DNA from: Branchiibius cervicis
GTDB taxonomy: Bacteria > Actinomycetota > Actinomycetes > Actinomycetales > Dermatophilaceae
Length of the DNA stretch: 64,000 nt
Assembly: GCF_042661605.1 (NCBI RefSeq)
Contig: NZ_JBHSWJ010000002.1
Location: 3,410,001-3,474,000, forward strand
Reading direction: 5' to 3'
The notes below the pieces were generated by a model. It ran no database searches and was not told where the DNA came from. It was given only the letters and a program-made list of their open reading frames with translations. Below are positions 8,674-18,851 of this stretch, in pieces. A program made the translations under genes and the position numbers. Each line of letters begins with the position of its first letter. Position 1 is the first letter of the stretch.

Positions 8674-9636
8674 ATGGCGAGCCCGTCCACGCAGGTCACT
8701 GCCGGTGCGCACGAGATCCGCATCTCCAACCCCGACCGGGTCTACTTCCCGCTGCGGGGAGAGACCAAGCTGGACCTGGCGCAGTACTACCTGTCGGTCT
8801 CCGACGGGATCGTGCGCGCGCTGCGCGACCGGCCGTGCATGCTGCACCGCTTCCCGACCGGCGTGACCGGGCAGAAGGTGCACCAGAAGAGGCTGCCGTC
8901 CGGAGCGCCGCCATGGGTTGAGACGGTGCAGATCCACTTCCCCCGCTGGAACCGCACCGCCGACGAACTGTGCGTCACCTCGATCGCCGATGTGATCTGG
9001 GCGGTGCAGATGTCGACCGTGGAGTTCCACCCCTGGAACAGCCGCCGCTTCGATGTAGAAGCTCCCGACGAGTGGCGGATCGACCTGGACCCGATGCCGG
9101 ACTGCTCGTTCTCGCGCGTACGCCGGGTGGCCGGGGTGGCCCGCGAGGTGCTGTCCGAGTTGGGCATCGAGGGCTATCCCAAGACCTCCGGGGGCAACGG
9201 ACTGCACATCTATGTCCGGATCCGCCCGGACTGGGGGTTCCATGACGTACGCCGCGCCGCCCTTGCCTTCGGTCGTGAGGTCGAGTGCCGGGCCCCCTCC
9301 GAGACGACCACCACGTGGTGGCGCAAGGACCGGCCTTCCGATGTCGTCTTCGTCGATTACAACCAGAACGCGCGCGATCACACGATGGCCGCCGCATATT
9401 CGGTGCGCGGCAACCCGCGGGGCACGGTGTCAGCACCGCTGCTGTGGTCGGAGGTCGACGAGGCTGAGCCCGACGACTTCACCATCGCCACGATGCCTTC
9501 GCGCTATGCCGCGGTCGGTGACCTGACCGCGGGAATCGACGACACGGCGTACGGGCTGGAAACGTTGTTGGACTGGGCGGATCGGGACGAGGCGGCCGGC
9601 GCGCAACCGCCCGATCCGGACGCCGACGAGACGTAG
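8674..9636 (+). CDS. LigD-type polymerase domain protein (NHEJ primase-polymerase)
   Basis: 320 residues matching the polymerase domain of bacterial LigD (archaeo-eukaryotic primase fold). Catalytic acidic residues lie in RIDLDPMP (DLD at 137-139) and in VFVDYNQNARD; the TSGGNGLHIYVRI motif near residue 172 is the conserved SGxxG-H signature. The family adds ribo- or deoxyribonucleotides at double-strand-break ends with Ku and ligase. Here it stands alone: no Ku, ligase or phosphoesterase gene is nearby, as in many actinobacteria that carry split LigD functions. Confidence 0.9.
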   Translation: MASPSTQVTAGAHEIRISNPDRVYFPLRGETKLDLAQYYLSVSDGIVRALRDRPCMLHRFPTGVTGQKVHQKRLPSGAPPWVETVQIHFPRWNRTADELCVTSIADVIWAVQMSTVEFHPWNSRRFDVEAPDEWRIDLDPMPDCSFSRVRRVAGVAREVLSELGIEGYPKTSGGNGLHIYVRIRPDWGFHDVRRAALAFGREVECRAPSETTTTWWRKDRPSDVVFVDYNQNARDHTMAAAYSVRGNPRGTVSAPLLWSEVDEAEPDDFTIATMPSRYAAVGDLTAGIDDTAYGLETLLDWADRDEAAGAQPPDPDADET

Positions 9637-9673
9637 CAGGATCATCAGGCGGTGGACCGGCGGTGGCTACGCG

Positions 9674-9745
9674 GATTTTGACGAAACCTCCACGACTCGT
9701 GGCCCTCCGCAGCCATGGCCACCCTGATCTCTGACGAAACCGCCA
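9674..9745. repeat. Two near-identical direct repeats in an intergenic gap
   Basis: GATTTTGACGAAACCTCCA at 9674-9692 and GATCTCTGACGAAACCGCCA at 9726-9745, in the same orientation about 52 bases apart. They lie between the LigD-type gene and the CDF gene (gap 9637-9815). They could be binding sites ahead of the CDF gene or part of a dispersed repeat. Nothing else is evident in this gap. Confidence 0.45.
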
Positions 9746-9815
9746 GAAGTTGCCGTGGGCACTGGGCGACGAGCGACGAGCAGACCGGCAGGCGAGCACC
9801 ACCTAAACTTGCGGT

Positions 9816-10787
9816 ATGAGCCTGTGCTCCGGCGCCGACCCCCATGGCGCGAGCGAGTCCGCTGACCCGCACAGCCACGACGGGCACTCGCACACCATCT
9901 CGGCCGACGCCGACCGACGCTATCTGTGGATCGCTCTCGGCCTCTTGAGCGCGTTCATGGTCGGCGAGGTCATCACCGCGTTCATCTCAGGATCGCTGGC
10001 ACTGCTGTCCGATGCCGCCCACATGCTGTCCGACGTCGCGGCCATCGGCGCGGCGCTCTGGGCGATGCACCTCGCCGCACAACCGGCCCGTGGGAAGTGG
10101 ACGTTCGGCTGGAAACGCGCCGAGATCCTGTCGGCCGCGGGCAACGGCATCACCCTGCTGGTGCTGGCCGTGATCCTGGGCGTCGAAGCGATCCGCCGGC
10201 TCTTCGACCCCCCGCAGGTCACCGGCGGCCTGGTGCTGGTGGTCGCCTTGATCGGCATGGTCGTCAACATCGCGGCAGCCGCTTCGATGGCGCGGGCCAA
10301 CCGCAGCAGCCTCAACGTCGAGGGTGCCTACCAGCACGTCCTCACCGATCTCTACGGCTTCATCGGTACGGCGGTCGCCGCGGTGGTCATCCTGCTGACG
10401 GGGTGGATGCGCGCTGACGCGGTCGCCTCCCTGGTCGTCGTCGCCCTGATGCTGCGTGCGGGGTGGTCTCTCACCCGTGACAGCGGGCGCGTGCTGATGG
10501 AGGCCGCGCCCAGTGAGGTCGACCTGCTCGACGTCACGGACCATCTGCTGGAGCCGGAGCACGTCGTGAGCGTGCACGACCTTCACGTGTGGACCGTGAC
10601 CTCCAGCCTGCCGGCCCTGTCCGCCCACGTCGTGGTCGAGGACGAGTGCTTCACCGACGGGCACTCCGCGCGGCTGCTGGATGAGTTGCAGGCGTGCATC
10701 GCCGGCCATTTCGACGTCGAGCATTCGACGTTCCAGATCGAGCCAGTCAGCCACGTGGACCACGAGTCGACCGCACACGCACATTGA
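9816..10787 (+). CDS. Cation diffusion facilitator (CzcD/ZitB-like) metal exporter
   Basis: 323 residues. A His-rich N-terminus (DPHSHDGHSH) precedes six predicted membrane spans, with metal-site motifs LLSDAAHMLSD in TM2 and HVLTDLYG in TM5. A C-terminal cytoplasmic domain (VVSVHDLHVWTVTS) and a His-rich tail follow. The family exports Zn2+, Co2+ or Cd2+ by proton antiport. Its TGA overlaps the TTG start of the histidine kinase gene (TTGA), which could link metal export to the two-component system, though coupling may only be incidental. Confidence 0.92.
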   Translation: MSLCSGADPHGASESADPHSHDGHSHTISADADRRYLWIALGLLSAFMVGEVITAFISGSLALLSDAAHMLSDVAAIGAALWAMHLAAQPARGKWTFGWKRAEILSAAGNGITLLVLAVILGVEAIRRLFDPPQVTGGLVLVVALIGMVVNIAAAASMARANRSSLNVEGAYQHVLTDLYGFIGTAVAAVVILLTGWMRADAVASLVVVALMLRAGWSLTRDSGRVLMEAAPSEVDLLDVTDHLLEPEHVVSVHDLHVWTVTSSLPALSAHVVVEDECFTDGHSARLLDELQACIAGHFDVEHSTFQIEPVSHVDHESTAHAH

Positions 10788-11950
10788 GCGCCACCGATCT
10801 CGACCCATGGGGTGAGGACCGCCCGCTCACGGTGCGCAATTGGGCCGCCGACATCGTCCTGGGTCTTCTGCCGATCGCGCTGAGCCTGCCCGCCGGCGAC
10901 CGTCTTTTCGGAGTGGCCGCCCTCGTCGGCGTTGCCGTCGCGATCCGGCGGCGGTGGCTGATGACGAGCGTCTCTCTGCTTACGGTTGCGGGGCTATGGC
11001 AGGTCATTGCCGGCGATATCAACTACGGCGCCGACGCGTTCTACTGTGTGGTGACCTTCCGTCTCGGTGCGGACCGCGACCGCGCGACGCGACGTATCGG
11101 TCTGGCTTTTTGCGCCGTGGTGATCGCCGGTGCGACCGCGTGGACCGCTCTGCAGCCCACAGTGGGTGGTGGTGAGTGGTGGCGGCGCGTGGTGACTGCC
11201 GCGATCATGGCAGGGCTGAGCGCGCTGGTCGTCGTCGGCGGTTGGCTGACCGGCTATGTGCGTTACCAACGCCGTCAGGTGATCCGAGAGCGAGTCGGGC
11301 TCGAACTGCAGTCCGCCGAGGAGCGCCGATTGCGCGACCTGGTCACCCAGCAGCAACAACGGATCGCCATCGCCTCCGACATGCACGACGTGGTGGCGCA
11401 CTCGTGGGCGGTCGTGGCCGCCCAGGCCGACGGCGCCCGGTATCTGTTGCGCACCGATCCCGAGCGCGCCGAGGAGGCGTTGTCGGTGATCGGCGAGACC
11501 GCCCGTGCGGCGATGACCGACATCCGCGGCCTGCTCAGTCGGTTGCGCGACGACGGCTCGGACGCGCCGCTGACCCTCGACCAACCCGATGCGCTGATCC
11601 AGCGATTGCGCGATGCGGGAGTCAGCCTCGAGGTGCATCGGCACGGTACGCCGAGTGCCGACCCCCAGCTCACCACCACGGCCAGCCGGGTCCTGACGGA
11701 GTCTTTGACCAACGCGCTCAAACACGGCGACCTGCGCAGCCCGGTGCAGGTGCGCGAGGACTGGACCGACGGCTACCGGCTGACGGTGACCAATGCCGCG
11801 GGGGCGCGGCCGGTGGGCTCCAGCGGTCATGGCCTGCGCGGCATGCGCGAGCGAGTCTCTGCGGCGGGCGGCACGATGTGCGCTGAGTCCATCGATGCCG
11901 GAACCCGTTGGCAGGTGGACGTTTTCATCCCCTCGGAGGTTTCGTCGTGA
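10784..11950 (+). CDS. NarL-type sensor histidine kinase
   Basis: About 388 residues. The N-terminal 150 residues hold several hydrophobic spans. The HisKA_3 dimerisation helix has the phospho-acceptor in SDMHDVVAHS (His at about residue 201). The HATPase segment contains LTESLTNALKHG (N-box) and GHGLRGMRERV (G-box). The TTG at 10784 overlaps the CDF stop; GTG at 10832 is an alternative start. It overlaps its response regulator by GTGA. Such DesK/LiaS-like kinases commonly control an adjacent ABC transporter, as found here. The stimulus is unknown. Confidence 0.88.
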   Translation: MSATDLDPWGEDRPLTVRNWAADIVLGLLPIALSLPAGDRLFGVAALVGVAVAIRRRWLMTSVSLLTVAGLWQVIAGDINYGADAFYCVVTFRLGADRDRATRRIGLAFCAVVIAGATAWTALQPTVGGGEWWRRVVTAAIMAGLSALVVVGGWLTGYVRYQRRQVIRERVGLELQSAEERRLRDLVTQQQQRIAIASDMHDVVAHSWAVVAAQADGARYLLRTDPERAEEALSVIGETARAAMTDIRGLLSRLRDDGSDAPLTLDQPDALIQRLRDAGVSLEVHRHGTPSADPQLTTTASRVLTESLTNALKHGDLRSPVQVREDWTDGYRLTVTNAAGARPVGSSGHGLRGMRERVSAAGGTMCAESIDAGTRWQVDVFIPSEVSS

Positions 11951-12588
11951 TCCGTGTCGCTCTGGTAGATGACCAGGCCCTCTTCCGCGCCGGGATCGCC
12001 ATGGTGATCGACTCCCAATCGGACCTCACGGTGGTCGGCGAGGCCGGCGATGGCGCGGCAGTCCCCGGACTCGTGCGAGAGGCCTCGCCGGATCTGGTCG
12101 TGATGGACGTGCGGATGCCCGGCGTCGACGGTGTCACGGCAACCCGCCAGTTGCTTGAATCGATGGGTGCGGATGCGCCGAAGGTTCTGGTGCTCACGAC
12201 GTTTGATGAGGATGAGTCGGCTGTCGCGGCGATCGAAGCCGGAGCCAGCGGGTTCGTGCTGAAGTCGGCCGAGCCGGAGATGCTGCTGGCTTCGATTCGC
12301 TCGGTCGCCGCAGGCAACCAGGTCGTCGCTGCCGGTGCCACGCAGGCGTTGTTCGCCCGCTTCCGCGGCCGCAGCGCCACACCCGGGCCGGAGTACGACG
12401 CGCTGACCACCCGCGAGCGCGAGATCCTGCTTCAGGCGGCCCGCGGCTTGTCGAACGCGGAAATCGCTGCAGCTGAGTTTCTTTCCGAGGCAACGGTGAA
12501 GACGCACATCTCACGCATCCTCACCAAGTTGGATGCACGTGACCGGGTGCAGTTGGTTGTCTACGCCTACGAGCACGGGTTGATCTGA
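11947..12588 (+). CDS. NarL/FixJ-family response regulator
   Basis: 213 residues. The receiver domain has acidic pocket DD at residues 8-9, phosphorylation Asp54 in VVMDVRMPG, Thr in VLTTFD and Lys in FVLKSAEP. A LuxR-type helix-turn-helix follows (LTTREREILLQAARGLSNAEIA ... TVKTHISRIL). The GTG start overlaps the kinase stop. The likely target is the palindrome at 12600-12619, just after this gene and before the ABC transporter genes. Confidence 0.93.
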   Translation: MIRVALVDDQALFRAGIAMVIDSQSDLTVVGEAGDGAAVPGLVREASPDLVVMDVRMPGVDGVTATRQLLESMGADAPKVLVLTTFDEDESAVAAIEAGASGFVLKSAEPEMLLASIRSVAAGNQVVAAGATQALFARFRGRSATPGPEYDALTTREREILLQAARGLSNAEIAAAEFLSEATVKTHISRILTKLDARDRVQLVVYAYEHGLI

Positions 12589-12599
12589 ACCGACCGCGA

Positions 12600-12619
12600 C
12601 GTACATCTGCAGATGTACG
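12600..12619. promoter_or_regulatory. Perfect 20-base palindrome, likely response-regulator operator
   Basis: CGTACATCTGCAGATGTACG is a perfect palindrome lying 12 bases after the regulator stop and 58 bases before the ABC ATPase ATG. NarL-type regulators bind short palindromes, so this is the best candidate operator for the two-component system. Binding is inferred, not shown. Confidence 0.6.
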
Positions 12620-12676
12620 CAGAACCCGTCGTCCGGCCGACGCGCGATGAGGCGTCCGCTTCATAACGTCGTAAGC

Positions 12677-13429
12677 ATGACCGAGAAACTGCCCCCTGTC
12701 CTGTGGATGCGCAACGTCGATCGCTGGTACGGCGATGGCCACAGCGCCGTCCCCGCCCTTACCGACGTCAGCCTCGACATCGCCCCCAGCCAGTTCACCG
12801 CCATCATGGGTCCGTCCGGATCAGGTAAGTCCACTCTGCTGAATATTGCTGCAGGACTGGACAATCCGAGCAAGGGGCAGGTGTGGCTCGCGGGCCAGCC
12901 CTTCCACGAACTGTCTGATGATCGCCGCACCCAACTTCGCCGCGACCACGTCGGTTTCGTCTTCCAGGCGTTCAACCTGGTCCCAACGCTGACCGTGCGG
13001 GAGAACATCATGCTGCCCTTCGACCTCGCCGGCCGAACCCCGAGTGTCGAGGACCGCGAGCGCATCGACTACCTGCTCCAGGTGCTCGGCTTGAAGGATC
13101 GCATCACGCACCGGCCGGCGGAATTGTCCGGCGGTCAGCAGCAGCGCGTGGCGATTGCCCGGGCACTCGCCGTACGTCCTCATCTGGTGATCGCCGACGA
13201 ACCCACCGGCAACCTGGACACCCGCACCTCGCGCGAGGTGCTGGCGCTCCTGCGCGCCGCCGCGGAGGAGTACCACCAGACGATCCTGATGGTCACCCAC
13301 GACCCGGTTGCGGCGTCGTACGCCGATCGGATCCTGGTCGTCGCCGACGGCCGGATCGCGGGTGACTACCCGTCGATGCCCGCAACGGAGATCGCCCGGC
13401 TGATGGTGAACCTGGAGGTGGCAGCGTGA
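12677..13429 (+). CDS. ABC transporter ATP-binding protein, MacB/LolD type
   Basis: 250 residues from ATG 12677 (in-frame ATG 12647 would give ten extra residues with no family character). Walker A GPSGSGKST at 45-53, Q-loop FVFQAFNLVP, signature LSGGQQQR, Walker B VIADEPT, and the switch His in MVTHDP. The GN(L)DTRTS segment after Walker B is typical of the MacB/LolD/FtsE group, which works with FtsX-like permeases by mechanotransmission or extrusion. It overlaps the permease gene (GTGA). Export of an antimicrobial or lipid is a common role of this arrangement. Confidence 0.93.
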   Translation: MTEKLPPVLWMRNVDRWYGDGHSAVPALTDVSLDIAPSQFTAIMGPSGSGKSTLLNIAAGLDNPSKGQVWLAGQPFHELSDDRRTQLRRDHVGFVFQAFNLVPTLTVRENIMLPFDLAGRTPSVEDRERIDYLLQVLGLKDRITHRPAELSGGQQQRVAIARALAVRPHLVIADEPTGNLDTRTSREVLALLRAAAEEYHQTILMVTHDPVAASYADRILVVADGRIAGDYPSMPATEIARLMVNLEVAA

Positions 13430-14816
13430 AACGGGAACTGGTCCTCGGCTCCGGTCGTGACCTCGGCACCATCGGTTTGGTCGCCGCCCTGTGCGGCCTC
13501 TACGCAGGCGTATTGGTCTCTGCCAGTGCGGTACTGGCCACACTCGGCGACGACACGGGCAACCTGGCGTTCACGCTGCAGATCGCGTCGCTGGTCTTCA
13601 ACCTGGTCGCGATCTATGTGGCTGCGGTGGTCATCACCAACGCGATCGACACCGTCCTGGCCGGCCGCCTGCAGCAATTGGCCCTCCTGCGGCTGCTGGG
13701 CGCGCGGTCCACGGACCTGCGGCGGGTGGTGATGCGATCCACCGGTCTGATCGGCCTGGTGGCTGCCCTCGGGGGAGCGGCACTCGGGGTCGCCATCACC
13801 GCCGCCGCACGGGTGGTGTTGGTGGCCCGCGGCACCCTGCCTTCGCGTGACTATCCGTTGACCAGCGTCGTCCTCATCGTCCCGATCGCGGTCGTCGCGG
13901 TTGTGGCGTTGATCTGCGGCTGGCGCGGCTCGCGCCGCGTGCTGAGCGTGACCCCCGCCGAGGCAATGACCGGGGTATCCGCTCCGGCGGCGTCCCCCGG
14001 CGGGAGTCGCGACTGCGGAAGGTCTTCGCCCTGCTGGTGATGGCCGCCGGCGTGGTCTTCCTGCTCGGCGCCGCCTACCTCGGCGAGCATTACGCGGCGA
14101 TCGGATTCCTGCTCGCCTTCCTCGGCGCGGCCACCTTCACGACCGGTCTGCTGATCGGTGCGCGGTACGTCGTGCCCCGGCTCGTCGCCGCCACCGGACG
14201 AGCGCTGGGCTCGACTCCCGCCAGTCGCATCGCCCGACGCAATGCCGTACTCGACCCGCAGCGGACGACTCGCTCCACGATGGGGCTGGTCATCGGCGTC
14301 GCGATCATCACCACGATCGCCTCCGGAATGGGTGCCTTGCAGCAGGCCGTCGACGGGTGGACCCAGCTCACGGCCGCTGACCGCGAGATGGCACACCAGT
14401 TGCTCGGCATGATCGGCAGTGTCATGACCGGCATCGTCGTGGTGTCCTGCGTCATCTCGGTGATCGGCTTCATCTCGACGATGTCACTCACCGTGATCCA
14501 GCGGCGCCGGGAGATCGGCCTGCTGCGAGCGGTCGGCTTCACCGGCAGTCAGATTCGCTCGATGATCACCCGCGAGTCCGCCGCCCTGGCCGGCACCGCA
14601 GTCCTCTTCGGACTCATCCTCGGCGTGGTCTTCGGATCGGTTGGTGCACAGTCCGTCATCGGTTTCGAGACCGACGGCTTCGTGTGGGGGACCCCGTGGG
14701 CGTTCCTGGCCACGGTCGCCGGCGTCGGCATGTTGTTGGTGCTGGTCTCAGCGCTGCCGCCGGCCCGCCGCGCGACATCTGTCCCGGTGGTCGCGGCCCT
14801 GCGCATCGACGGCTGA
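13426..14816 (+). CDS. FtsX-family ABC permease (frameshifted)
   Basis: The intended protein has about 463 residues with two FtsX-like halves. The first half has spans at about 15-40, 60-80, 105-130 and 145-165 and ends with the coupling segment RRVLSVTPAEAM. The second half repeats the pattern, including RRREIGLLRAVGFTGSQI, the usual cytoplasmic coupling helix. A single base is missing in the C-run 13994-13998; adding one C gives ...APAASPRRESRLRKVFALLVMAAG. As deposited the gene appears as two frames, 13426-14040 and 14037-14816. It partners the upstream ATPase. Confidence 0.85.
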
Positions 14817-14840
14817 TCCGGAGGGCGGCCCCGCCGTTCC

Positions 14841-14910
14841 TGGAGCGATCGAGGATTCTGGAGCCGTTTGCCCAGCAACCGGCTCCAGAATCATGAATCC
14901 CTCCAAAATC
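14841..14910. repeat. Nested palindromic intergenic repeat, copy 1
   Basis: Begins TGGAGCGATCGAGG and ends CCTCCAAAATC. An inner perfect 13-base-pair stem (14854-14866 with 14880-14892, GATTCTGGAGCCG) sits inside an outer TGGAG/CTCCA pair. The 14-base left end and 11-base right end are identical to the element at 43366-43440. It may act as a terminator for the ABC permease gene or be a dispersed repeat. The rest of 14817-15018 holds only the ribosome-binding site of the next gene. Confidence 0.6.
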
Positions 14911-15018
14911 GTCGCGGCGAACCTGCCGACGGTGCCCGTCACCCGGACCCTGCCGCACCTACGACGGTTGCGGTGAAAGACTGGAGTCGCTGCCGCCGAA
15001 CGACACCAGGAGGATCGC

Positions 15019-18000
15019 GTGACCCTTCGCCGGGGGATCTGGCCCCGCTGCCGCGCACGCTGGTCGACATCTTCACCGAGACGGCGGCCGAATGCCCGGA
15101 CTACCCCGCGATCGACAGCGGCAACACCGTCCTGACCTACGCCGAACTCCTGGAAACCGCCTCCGCGCTGGCCGAACAACTCGCCCAGGCCGGTATCGGC
15201 CCCGGTGACCGCGTCGGCGTCCGGATCAGCTCCGGCACCACCGATCTCTACATCGCCATCATCGGCACGCTACTGGCCGGCGCGGCGTACGTCCCGGTGG
15301 ACGCCGACGATCCCGATGAGCGCGCCGTCACCGTCTTCGGGGAGGCCGGGGTCGCCGCCACCCTGACCGAGGACCTCGCTCTGACCGTCCTACGACCCGC
15401 CGAGCCCCGTGACGAAGCCCTTGCCCCTGCGGTCGAGGACGACGCCTGGATCATCTTCACCTCCGGCTCGACCGGCCTTCCCAAAGGCGTCGCGGTCTCT
15501 CACCGCAATGCCGCCGCCTTCGTCGACGCCGAGTCCCGGCTCTTCCTACAGGGCCACCCGATAGGCACCGACGACCGAGTGATGGCCGGCCTGTCCGTTG
15601 CATTCGACGCCAGCTGCGAGGAGATGTGGCTGGCCTGGCGGTACGGCGCGTGCCTGGTCCCAGCGCCCCGGTCCTTGGTGCGTAGCGGGATGGACCTGGG
15701 CCCCTGGTTGGTCGCCAACGACATCACGATCGTCTCCACGGTGCCGACGCTGCTGGCCCTGTGGCCGGCACACGCGCTGGACAAGGTGCGTCTCCTGATC
15801 CTGGGTGGCGAGGCGTGTCCGCCCGAGCTCGGCGCCCGCTACGCGACCGCGACGCGCGAGATCTGGAACACCTACGGCCCCACCGAGGCGACCGTCGTCG
15901 CGTGTGCGGCGCAACTGACCGCCGAAGGACCGGTCCGCATCGGCCTCCCGCTGGACGGCTGGGACCTGGAAGTCGTTGATGCACAGGGCCTTCCGGTCGC
16001 CGACGGAGAGTCCGGCGAGTTGATCATCGGCGGTGTCGGCCTGGCCCGTTACCTCGACCCGGCCAAGGACGCCGAGAAGTACGCCGCGATGCCGACTCTT
16101 GGCTGGGACCGCGCCTACCGCTCCGGTGACGTCGTGATCAAGGACGAAGCCGGGCTGCTGTTCGCCGGGCGCGCCGACGACCAGATCAAACTGGGCGGCC
16201 GACGCATCGAGTTGGGCGAGGTCGACGCCGCACTGACGGCGCTCCCGGGTGTCGCCGCTGGTGCAGCCGCCGTGCGACAGACCGAAGCCGGAGCCAAGAT
16301 CCTGGTCGGCTACATCACCGTCGCAGGCGATTTCGACCTGTCCGCGGCCATGGCCCGGTTGCGTGCAGAACTGCCGGCCACCATGGTGCCGCGCCTGGCC
16401 GAGGTCGACACCCTGCCCACCCGCACCTCCGGCAAGATCGACCGGGACGCCCTGCCCTGGCCGGTAGCGACGCTGCGCGCAGAATCCGACGGCACCGCCG
16501 AACTCACCCCGTCGCAACAGCAGGTCGCCGATCAGTGGCTGGAAGTCCTCGGTGCCGTCGTCGGTTCGCCCCACGACGACTTCTTCGACCTGGGCGGCGG
16601 CTCCCTGTCGGCAGCGCAGATCGTGTCCCGGCTGCGGGAGACCTACCCGGAGATCACCGTCGCGGACGTCTACGACTACCCCACCGTCGAATCCCTTGCC
16701 AACCGACTGGACTCGATGTCCGCGAGCGCACAACTGCGCAGCAAGCCGGTGCGCCCCACACCGCTGAAATCGCAGATCGCGCAGCAACTGGCGCTCTTCG
16801 GCACGCGGTGGCTCGCCGGACTGCGCTGGGCCGCCTGGCTGCTCCTGGGCTGCTGGCTGGTCGCCGGTCACGTGCCGCTCGACGTACCCGAACCCTCCGG
16901 CTGGCTCGTCCTGGTGATGTGGGCACTCTTCCTGACCCCGATCGGCCGGATGGCCGTCGCGGTCGGACTGATCCGGGTCGTGCTGCTCGGGCTGAAACCG
17001 GGCAACTACCCACGCGGCGGCAAAGTGCACCTGCGGCTCTGGCTCGCCGAGCGGATCGCCGACGAGACCGGTGCCACCAAACTGTCCGGCGCGCCATGGA
17101 TGCTCTGGTACGCAAGGGCATTGGGCGCCCGGGTCGGTCGCGACGCCGACCTGCACTCCATCCCGCCGGTCACCGGCATGCTGCACGTCGGCCGCGGCGC
17201 CTCCATCGAGCCGGAGGTCGACCTTTCGGGTCACTGGATGGACGGCGACCGCATCCACATCGGTCAGGTGACCGTACGCCGTGACGCCCGGATCGGGACC
17301 CGCTCGATGTTGGTCCCTGGCTGCGATATCGGCCGGCGCAGCGAGATCGCCCCAGGGTCAGGCGTTTTCGGGACCGTACCGGCCGATCAAGCGTGGAGCG
17401 GCGCACCCGCCCGCCGGGTCGGAAAAGCCCGCGGCTCCTGGTCCGACGAGCACCCGCCGCACCGACCGCTGTGGTCGGTCGCGTACGGCGTCCTGGCCAT
17501 CGTGATCAGCCTCCTTCCCGTCGTGGCCACCATCGCAGGCCTCGCCGTGGCCGTGGCCGTCGTCGGTCATCGTCCGCTGGCCGCCATGGCCATCCCGGCC
17601 CTCATCGCCGGCGGCCTGACTGGCATCGTCGTCCTTGCCCTGCTGATCTGGCTGCTGGTGCGCTTTCTCGGCATCGGCGTCGCCCCCGGCCATCACCCGG
17701 TGCATTCCTGGCCGGCGCTGGCCGCGTGGGGCACCCTGCGAACCATGGACGAAGCGCGCGGCTGGCTCTTCCCGATCTACTCCAGCGCGCTCACCCCGAT
17801 GTGGTTACGAGCGCTCGGCGCGAAGATCGGCGATGAGGTCGAGGCGTCCACGGTCCTGCTGATTCCCAAGCTGGTGACCGTCCGCGAGCGCGCGTTCCTC
17901 GCCGACGACACGCTCATCGGCCCCTACGAACTCGGCGGCGGCTGGTTGCGCACCGAGCGATCCCGGGTGGGCAAACGGGCCTTCGTCGGCAACTCGGGGA

Positions 18001-18851
18001 TGACCGCCCCCGGGCGCAAGGTGCCCAAGGAGGGGCTGGTCGCCGTACTCTCGGCGGCACCGGGCCGCAAGGAGCACGCCTCCTCAGGCACCTCGTGGAT
18101 CGGCAGCCCGCCCATGCAGTTGCGGCGGCATGCCGACGAGGGCGACGCCTCGCGCACCTACGCACCGGCCACGCGGCTGAAGGTTGCGCGCTCCCTGGTC
18201 GAGGTGTGCCGGATCGTGCCGTGGCTACTGGCGTTCGCGCTGGCCGCGGGGGTCGCCCTGGGTGCCTGGGCGCTCCAGCAGCACCTCGGCTGGACCTGGG
18301 CCCTCGTCCTGCTGGGCCCGCTTCTCATGGTGGGCGGACTGGTCGCGGCCGCACTCGCGGTACTAGCCAAGTGGCTCCTCATCGGCAAGGTACGCGCCGG
18401 CGAGCACCCGCTGTGGAGTTCGTTCGTGTGGCGCAACGAGCTGGCCGACACCTTCGTCGAGATGCTTGCCGCCCCGTGGCTGGCCCGTTCGGTGGCCGGC
18501 ACCCCGGTATTGAACGCGTGGCTGCGGGCGATGGGTTCGCGGATCGGGCGCGGCGTGTGGTGCGAGACCTACTGGCTCCCGGAGACGGATCTGATCCGGC
18601 TGGGAGTCGGCGCGAGCGTGGGCCGGGGATGCGTCGTACAGACCCATCTCTTCCACGATCGGGTGCTGTCGCTGGACGCCGTCGAACTCGCCGAGGGGGC
18701 GACACTCGGGCCCCACGGGGTGATCCTGCCCGCGGCGCGCCTCGGTCGGCACGCTACGGTCGGTCCAGTGTCATTGGTCATGCGTGGGGAATCCGTCCCG
18801 GACAAAACTCGATGGGTCGGCAACCCCATCGGCCCGTGGGCGGAGGACTGA
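15019..18851 (+). CDS. Pls-like membrane NRPS (epsilon-poly-lysine synthetase family)
   Basis: About 1277 residues: adenylation domain (FTSGSTGLPKG near 148; NTYGPTEATV; GKID near 475), carrier domain (LGGGS Ser near 527), then six membrane spans separating three left-handed beta-helix acyltransferase-like domains, with no thioesterase. This is the layout of Streptomyces Pls, which polymerises L-lysine through the epsilon-amino group. Adenylation pocket residues read D-A-E-S-I-G-T-V-V-K by my alignment to GrsA, close to the lysine code DAESIGSVCK I recall for BacB. The start is GTG 15019 behind AGGAGG; it is one base out of frame because of the G-run 15032-15036. The longer open frame from 14868 runs through a repeat and is rejected. 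Confidence 0.85.

Noticed and set aside
14868..15018. N-terminal extension of the Pls-like protein from ATG 14868
   Set aside because: It reads through the palindromic repeat, has no family similarity, and ignores the AGGAGG/GTG at 15019 that fits once one base is restored.
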